Of a stretch of DNA of 64,000 bases, positions 15,657-36,612 are shown piece after piece. The notes under the pieces were generated by a model that worked only from the letters and a program-made list of their open reading frames with translations, did not search any database and was not told the DNA's origin. This stretch comes from Scylla paramamosain (Eukaryota > Arthropoda > Malacostraca > Decapoda > Portunidae). The stretch covers positions 7,171,610 through 7,235,609 of the forward strand of contig NC_087197.1 of the NCBI RefSeq assembly GCF_035594125.1, given 5' to 3'. Each line of letters starts with the position of its first letter. Position 1 is the stretch's first letter. The position numbers and the translations under genes are program-made.

Positions 15657-16110
15657 AGTAGTGTTGTTTTTTTCCTCCTGTGATACTTTCTATTATCACA
15701 TGATTGCTTCTTCCCATTGGACTCAGACAATGTATACTTGGTTTATTTTCTGGAATTTTTGTAAACACTAAGTCCAGCTGTGATGGTTCTTCTTCTCCTC
15801 TGCATCTCATAGGCTCATTCACCCACAGTCTCACTGTATTCACCATCATGGTTTGCATAAGTTCCTAGCTCCATTACCTGACATTTTCTTTCTCTTCCAT
15901 CTCCTCCCGGTTAATTTCTTTAGTGTTGAAGTCGCCTACTAGGAGCATTTTGTTATTTTTCCTTATCATTTCCTCTATACTATTTTTTGTTTCTAGTTGC
16001 ATACTTTTGAATTTATTGATCTCCCATGCATTAGTTTTTGGTGGTATGTATGTCACAATAATTTTTCTTTTTTCACTTCCTTTGATCTTAAAATTTCTGC
16101 TTAGTGATCT
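15657..16110 (-). mobile_element. CR1-like LINE (family B), endonuclease fragment
   Basis: The minus strand encodes YIPPKTNAWEINKFKSMQ, MLLVGDFNTKEINR (GDFN box of an apurinic-type endonuclease), EPSQLDLVFTKI and MGRSNHVIIE (equivalent of the S-D-H box, with D replaced by N). It is collinear with 32,620-33,000 on the plus strand. Broken by a frameshift near 15,870, and truncated on both sides. Confidence 0.85.
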
Positions 16111-16364
16111 TGGTGTTTACCTAGTTGTGGTTTATAGGAGGGGAGTAATCTCATAGTATCCCGTCTCTATATCTATCCAGTTTGGTCTTAAAAGCATGGA
16201 CAGTTTAAGCACTGACAATGTCTTCAATGAGTTCATTCTGTTTGTTCACACTTCTGTGAGAAAAACTATTCTTTTTTATGTGTGAACTTCTTACTGTGTG
16301 TCTAAATTTATAAAACATTCTTTGTCCACGTTTTCCATACCATTTATCATTCTATAGACGTTTA

Positions 16365-16569
<205 letters not shown>

Positions 16570-16615
16570 GTGCCACCAGCTCCTGACAAGGTGACCCACT
16601 GGCCATCAGTCACCA

Positions 16616-20660
<4,045 letters not shown>

Positions 20661-20663
20661 CCA

Positions 20664-22310
20664 CTGTATTTTTTTTTTTTTTTTTTTTATGTAAGAAGGA
20701 TACTGGCCAAGGGCAACAAAAATCTAATAAAAAAAAATGCCCACTGAAATGCCAGTCCCTAAAAGGGTCAAAGCAGTGGTCAAAAATTGGTGGATAAGTG
20801 TCTTGAAACCTCCCTCTTGAAGGAATTCAAGTCATAGGAAGGTGGAAATACAGAAGCAGGCAAGGAGTTCCAGAGTTTACCAGAGAAAGGGATGAATGAT
20901 TGAGAATACTGGTTAACTCTTGCGTTAGAGAGGTGGACAGAATAGGAGTGAGAGAAAGAAGAAAGTCTTGTGCAGCGAGGCCGCGGAAGGAGGGGAGGCA
21001 TGCAGTTAGCAAGATCAGAAGAGCAGTTAGCATGAAAATAGCGGTAGAAGACAGCTAGAGATGCAACATTGCGGCGGTGAGAGAGAGGCTGAAGACAGTC
21101 AGTTAGAGGAGAGGAGTTGATGAGACGAAAAGCTTTTGATTCCACCCTGTCTAGAACAGCAGTATGAGTGGAACCCCCCCAGACATGTGAAGCATACTCC
21201 ATACATGGACGGATAAGGCCCTTGTACAGAGTTAGCAGCTGGGGGGGTGAGAAAAACTGGCGGAGACGTCTCAGAACACCTAACTTCATAGAAGCTGTTT
21301 TAGCTAGAGATGAGATGTGAAGTTTCCAGTTCAGATTATAAGTAAAGGACAGACCGAGGATGTTCAGTGTAGAAGAGGGGGACAGTTGAGTGTCATTGAA
21401 GAAGAGGGGATAGTTGTCTGGAAGATTGTGTCGAGTTGATAGATGGAGGAATTGAGTTTTTGAGGCATTGAACAATACCAAGTTTGCTCTGCCCCAATCA
21501 GAAATTTTAGAAAGATCAGAAGTCAGGCGTTCTGTGGCTTCCCTGCGTGATATGTTTACCTCCTGAAGGGTTGGACGTCTATGAAAATACGTGGAAAAGT
21601 GCAGGGTGGTATCATCAGCATAGGAGTGGATAGGACAAGAAGTTTGGTTTAGAAGATCATTAATGAATAATAAGAAGAGAGTGGGTGACAGGACAGAACC
21701 CTGAGGAACACCACTGTTAATAGATTTAGGAGAAGAACAGTGACCGTCTACCACAGCAGCAATAGAACGGTCAGAAAGGAAACTTGAGATGAAGTTACAG
21801 AGAGAAGGATAGAAACCGTAGGAGGGTAGTTTGGAAATCAAAGCTTTGTGCCAGACTCTATCAAAGGCTTTTGATATGTCCAAGGCAACAGCAAAAGTTT
21901 CACCAAAGTCTCTAAAAGAGGATGACCAAGACTCAGTAAGGAAAGCCAGAAGATCACCAGTAGAGCGGCCTTGACGGAACCCATACTGGCGATCAGATAG
22001 AAGGTTGTGAAGTGATAGATGTTTAAGAATCTTCCTGTTGAGGATAGATTCAAAAACTTTAGATAAGCAGGAAATTAAAGCAATAGGACGGTAGTTTGAG
22101 GGATTAGAGCGGTTACCCTTTTTAGGAACAGGTTGAATGTAGGCAAACTTCCAGCAAGAAGGAAAGGTAGATGTTGACAGACAGAGCTGAAAGAGTTTGA
22201 CTAGGCAAGGTGCAAGCACGGAGGCACAGTTTCGGAGAACAATAGGAGGGACCCCATCAGGTCCATAAGCCTTCTGAGGGTTTAGGCCAGCGAGGGCATG
22301 GAAAACATCA
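20664..22310 (-). mobile_element. Jockey-like LINE (family A), 5'-truncated, with intact RT frame
   Basis: On the minus strand an uninterrupted frame (20,780 to the truncation at 22,310) encodes the reverse transcriptase: [24 protein letters not shown] (motif A), [31 protein letters not shown] (YADD box) and the thumb/C-terminus ending HLSTNF. The 3' UTR and a poly(A) tail (plus-strand T-run at 20,670-20,688) follow. The endonuclease is missing. The cut at 22,310 is a deletion joint rather than ordinary 5' truncation, since the copy 2 equivalent continues to 58,276. Near identity with 30,380-31,886 indicates recent activity of the family. Confidence 0.95.
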
Positions 22311-23112
22311 AAAACTCAATTCCTCCATCTATCAACTCGACACAATCTTCCAGACAACTATCCCCTCTTCTTCAATGACACTCAACTGTCCCCCTCTTCT
22401 ACACTGAACATCCTCGGTCTGTCCTTTACTTATAATCTGAACTGGAAACTTCACATCTCATCTCTAGCTAAAACAGGTTCTATGAAGTTAGGCGTTCTGA
22501 GACGTCTCCGCCAGTTTTTCTCACCCCCCCAGCTGCTAACTCTGTACAAGGGCCTTATCCGTCCATGTATGGAGTATGCTTCACATGTCTGGGGGGTTCC
22601 ACTCATACTGCTCTTCTAGACAGGGTGGAATCAAAAGCTTTTCGTCTCATCAACTCCTCTCCTGTAACTGACTGTCTTCAGCCTCTCTCTCACCACCACG
22701 ATGTTGCATATCTAGCTGTCTTCTACCGCTATTTTCATGCTAACTGCTCTTCTGATCTTGCTAACTGCATGCCTCGCCTCCTTCTGCGGCCTCGCTGCAC
22801 AAGACTTTCTTCTTTCTTTCACCCCTATTCTGTCCACCTCTCTAACGCAAGAGTTAACCAGTATTCTCAATCATTCATCCCTTTCTCTGGTAAACTCTGG
22901 AACTTCCTGCCTGCTTCTGTATTTCCACCTTCCTATGACTTGAATTCCTTCAAGAAAGAGGTTTCAAGACACTTATTCACCAATTTTTGACCACTGCTTT
23001 AACCCTTTTATGGGACTGGCATTTCAGTGGGCATATTTTTTTTATTGGATTTTTGTTGCCCTTGGCCAGTGTCCTTCCTACATAAAAAGAAAAAAAAATG
23101 AAAAAAAAAAAA
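22311..23112 (+). mobile_element. Jockey-like LINE (family A) 3' fragment, plus strand
   Basis: Starts abruptly inside the RT ORF (AAAACTCAATTCCTCC) head-to-head with the minus-strand copy. It carries the thumb and C-terminus (frame 22,565-22,990, ending HLFTNF), 3' UTR and A-rich tail. The run of G near 22,590 has six G, not seven, shifting the frame. Identical structure at 61,846-62,655 in copy 2, where the 5' part is still present. Confidence 0.93.
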
Positions 23113-23114
23113 TA

Positions 23115-25868
<2,754 letters not shown>

Positions 25869-26006
25869 CTCATTTTTATAATCCTTCATGAGCTCCTTCA
25901 AGTAAAGAAGGAGATGTTTCATGAGTGGTGATCGCTGCTCCTCTGGCTTATGTTTCACAGCAATCAAGATGGGCACAATAATCTCAATCACATTTTGTTT
26001 CACCAC
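25869..26006 (-). CDS. NCAPD3-like: Host exon, condensin II subunit D3-like
   Basis: On the minus strand the 138-bp segment is bounded by an acceptor CTTCCTGCAG before GTGGTG and a donor GTGAGT after AATGAG. It is phase 0 at both ends and fully open (46 codons). Its translation includes KQNVIEIIVPILIAVKH, then RSPLMKHLLLYLKELMKDYK. The pattern (N-x-I-E-x-I-x-P-I, a charged stretch, SPL, YL, then DY at the end) matches my recollection of a C-terminal segment of condensin-2 subunit D3, a HEAT-repeat protein of the chromosome-condensing complex. Codon-like conservation, splice sites and absence of repeat similarity make it the only credible host-gene piece here. I found no neighbouring exons, so introns are at least several kb or repeat-filled. 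The splice structure is secure; the gene name is inference. Confidence 0.65.
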
Positions 26007-26600
26007 CTGCAGGAAGATAACAATTCATGTAAAATATATTAATTCACAAAAGACCAATGCTTCCTGGCCTTTACTTTAACATGTAAACTTTGTAAGTACA
26101 CAGAACATTCAGTACATACATATGTTAGGAAACTAATGACAATATGGAATTCCAGATACATTGTGTCGGGACAATCTTGCTGCAAGTTGTTTGCTTGAAG
26201 CTTAAAGACCTCCATATAATACCAAAAACCACAAATAGGTACTCTTCATGTGGTCATCATCAGGAACCAATTAATCTATGTATTTATAGGATTCAAATGA
26301 AAACTGACATAATTAAAGTCACATCACAAATAAAAGAGAGAAATATATTTGTAAAATAGGCCAAACATCCACTGACAATAATTAAAGCTCTATTATTCAT
26401 TCCACATAATAATTGTAAATACAAAGCTTAGGTCACATTAGTTACATCTATGGTGTGATGAAACTGTCTTTTTCTTATACAGCTAAACAAAGAGAGAGAT
26501 GGCTGATTGCAATAATTATGAAAATCCAAAGCAGACTGAAAATGTTGCAAACATCCTGCAAATAGTCTATTAAATCATGTGCCTCTCTCTGTCAAAAAAA
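26007..26600. other. Probable intron sequence
   Basis: Upstream of the exon on its strand. The 26,144-26,359 frame has no recognised motif and is probably chance. Confidence 0.45.
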
Positions 26601-26835
26601 AAAAATAAATAAATAAACAAATAAAAATAAAATAAATGAATAAGTAATAAATAAACAAATAAATAATAAAAATAAATAAGTAAATAAATAAATAAATAAA
26701 TAAAAAATAAATGAAATAAAATAGAAAACAATAATAATAACAAATAAATAAATAAATAAATATATATACACAATGAAACAGGTACACAAATAAAAATAAA
26801 ATAGATGAATAAAAAATAAATAAAATAAAGTCTAA
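26600..26835. repeat. (AAAT)n-type imperfect tract
   Basis: Interrupted AAAT/AAAC tetranucleotide repeats, about 235 bp. The Leu/Ile/Tyr-rich minus frames are artefacts. Confidence 0.95.
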
Positions 26836-26897
26836 ATTTACTAGTACTCCTTATTACTCATGTTTGTAACAGTCACTATGAGGGACTTAGTCAATAA

Positions 26898-28033
<1,136 letters not shown>

Positions 28034-28058
28034 ACACACACACACACACACACACACA
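28034..28058. repeat. Short (CA)n
   Basis: About 12 CA units just before the LINE B 5' region. Confidence 0.95.
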
Positions 28059-28061
28059 TGA

Positions 28062-28684
28062 ATATGGAAAATTGAAAAAGAAAATGTGAAAATATGAAAA
28101 GAAATATGTAGCTTAACAACAATGATAAAGGCATGGAAGAAAGAAAGAGCAGTGGGTGGTGATAATGTAAAAAAGATATCCAGTGATATAATAGATGAAA
28201 AAGAGGGAGACAGAAAGAGAAAAAGAAAACAAAGAACTGACAGAAGAGGTGACAAAAATAGTGGACTCAAACAAGAAGTATTGTGAAGAAATTAAGAAAC
28301 TCAAGGAAGAGAATAAAGAGTTAAAGAAAACTTTGCAAGAGAGAGAGGTTAGGGTTGGAGAAGTGAAGGAGTTAGTGACAGAGGAAGTCAAAAGTTGGAA
28401 AGAAGAGAGAGAACAACAAAAGGTGAACATGGAGGAGATAATAAGGCAACAGCAACAGGAACAAAATAAGGATATGGAAAAGCAAGTAATTAAACTAATA
28501 ATGGGAAAAACTAATCTTGTGAGAGAAACAATAGAGAGAGATGTGTGTGGTGGTAATTGGGGTCAATTAGAAGAACCTATCCATGAAAATAGCTAGAGAG
28601 AAAGAAGTGAAAAAGGCTAAGGAAATTATAGCAGAAGTGGTGGAAGAAGGAGAGGGGGTAATTGTACAAATTACCCCCTCGACA
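28062..28684 (+). mobile_element. CR1-like LINE (family B), 5' part with coiled-coil ORF1
   Basis: The plus frame 28,195-28,596 is extremely rich in Glu/Lys/Arg/Gln with heptad-like spacing (for example KKLKEENKELKKTLQERE), predicting a coiled coil as in LINE ORF1 proteins. After a frameshift at about 28,590 the sequence continues REKEVKKAKEIIAEVVEEG to 28,670. The missing continuation is found at 32,000 (RIRKYNENGTRPMKIRFM), beyond the inserted Jockey-like element. The start of the element is not defined. Confidence 0.75.
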
Positions 28685-31600
28685 GGAGGAGGCAGTAGAC
28701 ACCTGCCGAAACGATAATTACTCCCAGTGAGGTCTAAAGCACTGTTCAGGGGGTGCTGTGAACTTATCATTAAACCCAGCTGTGACCTCACTGAACGTTT
28801 CCCTTTGTGTCTCACAACACAAGGGGGTAGTCACAGCCTGCCCTCTAAAGACAACTCTCTTCCTCCACACAAAACTACAAGCACCTAATAACACACACAC
28901 CCTTCACTCAAAAAATTTTAAAATCATGGCGACTCCTACACCAGCCTCGGAGTCCCCATCTGGGGAGGGGACCATAAATGTCCCCAGGTCGGACTGCCTT
29001 TCCGTCGACGACCCTAAGTGTCTTGACACCCCCCTCAACTTTTTCTTCATTAACTTCTGCAACATTCGCGGTCTAAGATCTAATTTTCAATCTGTAGAAC
29101 ACCACCTCTCCTCTTCTAAACCTCATCTTCTTTTCCTCACTGAAACTCAGGTGTCTGAGGCAACTGACAGTAGCCCCTTTTCTGTTCCCTCCTACTTTCT
29201 CTATCCTCATTTTCGATCCAAAGCTGGATGCTGCGTTTATGTGCGCAATGACTTAACCTGCTCTCGTGCCCACGCTCTTGAATCTTCCGAGTTTTCCACC
29301 ATCTGGCTACGACTACAGAGTCATTCTCATACTAAATTTATCTGTGCTGTATACCTCTCTCCTAACTCCTCTGACTATAAGAAATTCTTTGACTACTTAA
29401 CTTCCAAAGTGGAGCACATTCTGACCCTCTTCCCTTTTGCAGAGATCTCCATTCTTGGAGACTTCAATGTTCACCACCAGCTTTGGCTTTCCTCTCCCTT
29501 CACTGACCATCCTGGTGAACTAGCCTACAACTTTGCTATCCTCCATGACCTAGAGCAATTGGTGCAACACCCTACTCGTATTCCTGACCGTCTTGGAGAT
29601 ACGCCCAACATTCTTGACCTTTTCCTGACCTCTAATCCTTCTGCTTATGCTGTCACCCTTTCTTCTCCGTTGGGCTCCTCCGATCACAATCTCATATCTT
29701 TATCTTGTCCTATCACTCCAATCCCTCCTCAGGATCCCCCTAAGCGAAGGTGCCTCTGGTGTTTTGCCTCTGCCAGTTGGGGGGACCTGAGGAGGTATTT
29801 TGCTGATTTTCCTTGGAATGACTACTGCTTCCGTGTCAGAGACCCGTCTTTGTGTGCTGAGCGCATAACAGAGGTGATAGTGTCTGGCATGGAGGCGTAC
29901 ATTCCTCACTCTTTTTCTCGTCCTAAACCTTCTAAACCTTGGTTTAACACAGCTTGTTCTCGTGCTATACATGATAGAGAGGTGGCCCACAAAAGGTACT
30001 TAAGCCTTCCTTCACCAGAATCTCATGCACTTTATATTTCTGCCCGGAACCATGCCAAGTCTGTTCTCCAACTAGCCAAAAACTCCTTCATTAACAGAAA
30101 ATGTCAAAACCTTTGAAGATCTAACTCCCCTCATGATTTCTGGCATCTAGCCAAAAATATCTCCAATAACTTTGCTTCTTCTTCTTTCCCTCCTCTACTT
30201 CAACCAGATGGCACCACTGCTATCACATCTATTTCTAAAGCTGAACTCTTTGCTCAAACCTTTGCTAAAAACTCTACCTTGGACAATTCTGGGCTTGTTC
30301 CTCCCTCTCCTCCACCCTCTGACTACTTCATGCCACGTATTAAAATTCTTCGTAATGATGTTTTCCATGCCCTCGCTGGCCTAAACCCTCGGAAGGCTTA
30401 TGGACCTGATGGGGTCCCTCCTATTGTTCTCCGAAACTGTGCCTCCGTGCTTGCACCTTGCCTAGTCAAACTCTTTCAGCTCTGTCTGTCAACATCTACC
30501 TTTCCTTCTTGCTGGAAGTTTGCCTACATTCAACCTGTTCCTAAAAAGGGTGACCGCTCTAATCCCTCAAACTACCGTCCTATTGCTTTAATTTCCTGCT
30601 TATCTAAAGTTTTTGAATCTATCCTCAACAGGAAGATTCTTAAACATCTATCACTTCACAACCTTCTATCTGATCGCCAGTATGGGTTCCGTCAAGGCCG
30701 CTCTACTGGTGATCTTCTGGCTTTCCTTACTGAGTCTTGGTCATCCTCTTTTAGAGACTTTGGTGAAACTTTTGCTGTTGCCTTGGACATATCAAAAGCC
30801 TTTGATAGAGTCTGGCACAAAGCTTTGATTTCCAAACTACCCTCCTACGGTTTCTATCCTTCTCTCTGTAACTTCATCTCAAGTTTCCTTTCTGACCGTT
30901 CTATTGCTGCTGTGGTAGACGGTCACTGTTCTTCTCCTAAATCTATTAACAGTGGTGTTCCTCAGGGTTCTGTCCTGTCACCCACTCTCTTCTTATTATT
31001 CATTAATGATCTTCTAAACCAAACTTCTTGTCCTATCCACTCCTATGCTGATGATACCACCCTGCACTTTTCCACGTATTTTCATAGACGTCCAACCCTT
31101 CAGGAGGTAAACATATCACGCAGGGAAGCCACAGAACGCCTGACTTCTGATCTTTCTAAAATTTCTGATTGGGGCAGAGCAAACTTGGTATTGTTCAATG
31201 CCTCAAAAACTCAATTCCTCCATCTATCAACTCGACACAATCTTCCAGACAACTATCCCCTCTTCTTCAATGACACTCAACTGTCCCCCTCTTCTACACT
31301 GAACATCCTCGGTCTGTCCTTTACTTATAATCTGAACTGGAAACTTCACATCTCATCTCTAGCTAAAACAGCTTCTATGAAGTTAGGTGTTCTGAGACGT
31401 CTCCACCAGTTTTTCTCACCCCCCCAGCTGCTAACTCTGTACAAGGGCCTTATCCGTCCATGTATGGAGTATGCTTCACATGTCTGGGGGGGTTCCACTC
31501 ATACTGCTGTTCTAGACAGGGTGGAATCAAAAGCTTTTCGTCTCATCAACTCCTCTCCTGTAACTGACTGTCTTCAGCCCCTCTCTCACCGCCGCAATGT

Positions 31601-31999
31601 TGCATATCTAGCTGTCTTCTACCGCTATTTTCATGCCAACTGCTCTTCTGATCTTGCTAACTGCATGCCTCCCCTCCTCCCGCGGCCTCGCTGCACAAGA
31701 CTTTCTTCTTTCTCTCACTCCTATTCTGTCCACCTCTCTAACGCAAGAGTTAACCAGTATTCTCAATCATTCATCCCTTTCTCTGGTAAACTCTGGAACT
31801 CCTTGCCTGCTTCTGTATTTCCACCTTCCTATGACTTGAATTCCTTCAAGAGGGAGGTTTCAAGACACTTATCCACCAATTTTTGACCACTGCTTTGACC
31901 CTTTTAAGGGACTGGCATTTCAGTGGCCATTTTTTTTTATTAGATTTTTGTTGCCCTTGGCCAGTATCCTTCCTACATAAAAAAAAAAAAAAAAAAAAT
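28685..31999 (+). mobile_element. Full-length Jockey-like LINE (family A), nested in LINE B
   Basis: A 3.3-kb unit: 5' end GGAGGAGGCAGTAGACACC, 240-bp leader, one long ORF, about 90-bp 3' UTR and an A-run at 31,978-31,998. The same 5' end recurs at 59,334 and, inverted, at 58,938, so it is probably the true element start. It interrupts ORF1 of a CR1-like LINE. No first ORF is present between the 5' end and the endonuclease-RT ORF. Clear target-site duplications were not seen; AAATT on both sides is possible. Confidence 0.93.
28926..31886 (+). pseudogene. Jockey-like LINE endonuclease-reverse transcriptase ORF, one nonsense codon
   Basis: A single frame of 986 codons, starting at ATG ([15 protein letters not shown]), is interrupted only by TGA at 30,114-30,116; the copy at 59.8-61.1 kb has TCA there. 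Endonuclease boxes: [12 protein letters not shown] (about residue 40), [10 protein letters not shown] (about 65), [10 protein letters not shown] (about 180) and [11 protein letters not shown] (about 255). Reverse transcriptase: [72 protein letters not shown] (catalytic YADD), then thumb with [13 protein letters not shown]. The protein would nick target DNA and copy element RNA at the nick. An in-frame GTG at 28,758 would extend it, but the leader is not frame-conserved in the 59-kb copy, so the ATG is preferred. Family is Jockey/I-like by motif style; clade not proven. Confidence 0.93.
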
Positions 32000-34900
32000 T
32001 GAAGAGCTTAACAGGATCAGAAAGTACAATGAAAATGGAACAAGACCAATGAAAATAAGATTCATGTCACAAACAGCAGTGGAATGTGTCTTGCAAAGAA
32101 CATAAAAACTTGCAAAAGTAGAAGGAATGAAGGAAACATGGATAAAAAGAGGCATGAATGAAGAAGTAAACTGAAGAAACTGAAAGTAGAGGGCCAGTCA
32201 AAAAACAAGGTGAGAACACAGGAACTAGCAAGAATATCCACCTAGAAAGCTGTGGACATAAAATTGAGGAAATGGTGGCACAGAGATGTCACAGAAGATC
32301 ACCAAGCAGAAATTTAAAGATTATGTAAACTAATGTAGACAGTTTGGTGTTGAGCCTATTAGAACTTACAGACTACTTAAAGAATAATAAACCAGATGTG
32401 GTATGTTTAGCAGAAACCAAACTAAAAGAGGAAATAAAGTTAGGATTTGGAAAGGAAGAATATAGGACATGGAGGAAAGATAGGAAAGGAAAAGGAGGAG
32501 GAGTGATGATATTGGTAAAAGAGGATATTGTTGTTGAGCAAGTGGAATATGGTGATGGAATGGCAGAAACATTGAGTGTTGTGATTAAGATGAAAGGATG
32601 TGGAAAAAGGAAAATCATTGTGATATACATACCACCAAAAAGTAATGCATGGGAGACCAATAAATTTGAAAGTATGCACCTAAAAGCAAGAAATAGTATA
32701 GAAGAAATGATAAGGAAAAATAACAAATTACTCTTAGTAGTCGACTTCATCACTAAAGGAAATAATTGGGAGGCACTGGAAGTGAAAGAAAATGTCGGGT
32801 CATGAAGTGAAGAACTAATGTAAACCATGATGGTGAATACAATGAGACAGTGGGTGAATGAGCCTACAAGATGCAGAGAAGAAGAACCATCACAGTTGGA
32901 CTTAGTGTTTACAAAAATCCAAGAAAATAGACCAAGTATACATTGTCTGAATCCAATGGGAAGAAGCAATCATGTGATAATAGAATGAGTACCACAGGAG
33001 GAAAAAAGTATTGCATAGGAAAAAACAATACAGAAGTGGGAGACAGAACTATGCTAAGGCAAACTTTGCAGAACTTAATAAATTTTATAGAAAAATTAAC
33101 TGGAATGAGCTATTTGAAGGTAAAGAAGTACAAGAAAAATTATGAGATATTTTTGAGCAAGTAAAGAGAAGGAGCACAACAGTTTGTGCCAAGTTATAAA
33201 GGGAAAATTGGGAAACGTGAATGGTATAATGCCAGGTGTGTATATATAAAAAAGACAGGTCATCAGGTCATGGAAGAAAATTATGAGACAACTGAACAGA
33301 AAAGCTAAAGGCTACAGAAAGGCAAGGGGTGAATATAGTATAATAAAAAGAGAAGAAAGAAACCTTGAAATTGACATAGTAAGAAAATGCAAGAACCCAA
33401 ACTCTTCTTCAGATATGTAAATGGGAAAATGAAACATAAGGATGGCATAAACAAGTTAAAAAGGGAAGGAAGAATTCATGAAACTACTGAGGAGATGAGT
33501 CAACTAATGAATGAGAGTTTTCAATCTGTGTTTGCAAAGGAAACTGAATTTGTGGCACTGAAAGTGGTATCACAGAATGAGGGAATATGGGAGAAACAAG
33601 AAGAGACAAGAAATCAAGAAACTGCTGGAAGAGCTGGATGTTAGATGAGGTATGGGACCAGATCAAGTAAATGGATGGATATTAAAAGAATGCAGAGAAC
33701 AAATGGAAGAACCCATATGGAATATAATCAACACCTCAGAGAACAAATGGAAGAACCCATATGGGATATAATTAATAGCTCATTGAGAGAAGGAAAAGTA
33801 CCAAGGGAATGGAAAAGAGGTAACATAGTGTCAATATACAAAGGGAAAAGTAAAATGTAACCATTAAATTAAAGGCCAGTGTCACTAACAAGTATTGTAA
33901 GCAAGCTTTGTGAAATAGTAATTAAAGATAGATAAGTGGAATATCTAGAAGATGAGAAGATAATTACAGAAAAGCAATTTGGATTCAGGAAAGGGTTATC
34001 CTGTGTCACAAATCTACTGTGCTTCTATACAAGAGTAATAGATGGAGTGCAAGAGAGGCACAGATGGGTTGATGTGGTATACCTGGATCTTAAAAAAGCA
34101 TTTTGATAAAGTTCTCCACAAAAGCCTTAAGTGGAAGCTAGAGAATGGAGGAGAACTAAAGGGAGCAACATTAAGATGGATGGAGGATTATTTACAAGGG
34201 AGGGAAACGAGAACAGTAATCAGAGGTACTAATTCAAGTTGGTGCAAAATGGCAAGTGGGATATCATATGGATCTGTGTTGGCACCTATTATGTTTTGAA
34301 ATATATGTAAATGATATGACAGAGGATCTAAATAGTTATATAAGCCTGCTTCCTGATGATGCAAAAATAATGAAAATAATAAAGGATGAAAATGACTGCA
34401 AGGAGTAACAAAAGGATATTGACAAGATACATGCATGGAGCCAAAAATAGAAACTAGAATTTAATGCCAGAAAATGCCACATGTTGGAAATAGGAAAAAG
34501 TAAAAAGACCTTCATGGAAGTATAAAATGGGAGGAGAAATAATAACCAAAAGTAATAAGAAAAAGATTTGTGAGTAATGATTCAGAACACAGTATCACCT
34601 GAAAGAGACAAACGGGATATTCGGCTCTACATTGAGCTTGTTAACAAATATTAATGTGGCATTTAACTATTTAGATAAAGAAATTACAAAGAAAATTATA
34701 ACAAGCATGATACGTCCTAAATTGGAATATGCAGCAGTAGTTTGGGCTCCACACAGAAAAAAAGATACATGGAAATTGGAAAGAATACAGACGATAGTGA
34801 CAAAGATGGTACAAGAATTTAAAAACTTTAGCTATGAAGAAAGACCTGAAGAGATGGGTTTACTAACACTACAAGAGAGAAGAGAAAGCAGAGACCTAAT

Positions 34901-35222
34901 AACAATGTACAAATTAGTAAACAATATAGAAAGAATAGACAAAAATGACTTGGTACCACAGATGGAGGGAGAGAGACAGATGATGGGGCATGGGAAGAAA
35001 ATAAAGATGAGTGGATGTTTAAGCAACATCAAGAAATACAGCTTCCTGTATAGAACTATTGAAGTCTGGAATGATTTGAAGGAAGAGGTGGTTGTGGCAA
35101 ATGGTGTACACATTTTTAAAGAGAAACTGGATAAATATTGTTATGGAGACAGGACAAAATGAGCTTTGGTTCATGCCGTGTACAATACAGCTGGGTAAGT
35201 GTAAACACACACACACACACTG
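32000..35222 (+). mobile_element. CR1-like LINE (family B), main part downstream of the nested insertion
   Basis: Order on plus: ORF1 C-terminal part (32,000-32,320); endonuclease start KPDVVCLAETKLKEE (32,390), GGGVMILVKEDIVVEQVE, YIPPKSNAWETNKFE, a degraded GDFN box (LLLVVDFITK) and MGRSNHVI (32,955); linker KLFFRYVNGKMKHKD (33,400); RT with GPDQVNGWILKE, GNIVSIYKGKSKM, KQFGFRKGLSC, VDVVYLDLKKAF, WMEDYLQGRETRTVI, SGISYGSVLAPIMF; thumb LEYAAVVWAPHRKKDT; C-terminus to 35,162. It ends GGGTAAGTGTAAACACAC with (AC)8. Frames are broken in at least five places; the FADD box is degraded near 34,355. A 45-bp in-frame tandem duplication lies at 33,693-33,782. Confidence 0.9.
34632..35162 (+). pseudogene. 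LINE B reverse transcriptase C-terminal fragment
   Basis: The longest surviving frame of this copy, 176 codons. It contains IITSMIRPKLEYAAVVWAP, KLERIQTIVTKMVQEF, LTLQERRESRDLITMYKLV and YSFLYRTIEVWNDLKEEVV. It is the non-catalytic thumb and tail of the RT, diagnostic of CR1-type elements. It stops at 35,160-35,162, about 45 bp before the (AC)n end. Confidence 0.88.
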
Positions 35223-35227
35223 TGAGG

Positions 35228-36415
<1,188 letters not shown>

Positions 36416-36516
36416 AGCTTAGAACAGTGGTTCCCAAACCCATAGTCACAACCCAAATGAGGATTGCAAGGGTTTTTCTGAGGGTCATGGGAAGGTATAA
36501 AGAAAAAAAAAGAAAA

Positions 36517-36612
36517 AGAAATAATAAATAAATAAAATAGATAAATAAAATAAATAAATAAATATATAAATAAATAAATAAATAAATAATAAATAAACAA
36601 ATAAATAAATGA
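36517..36612. repeat. (AAAT)n imperfect tract
   Basis: Tetranucleotide repeat within the hAT leader. Confidence 0.95.

Noticed and set aside
22250..22400. Head-to-head LINE halves looking like a twin-priming 5' inversion
   Set aside because: The related copy at 58.1-61.85 kb shows two separate elements with 3.7 kb between them, so a deletion explains the joint.
28195..28596. Coiled-coil frame considered as a host cytoskeletal or myosin-like gene
   Set aside because: Its continuation beyond the nested LINE, at 32,000, matches ORF1 of the CR1-like family, so it is a LINE ORF1.
28758..28925. In-frame upstream extension of the family A ORF from GTG
   Set aside because: No ATG, and the equivalent leader at 59,409-59,577 is shifted relative to the ORF, so it is unlikely to be coding.
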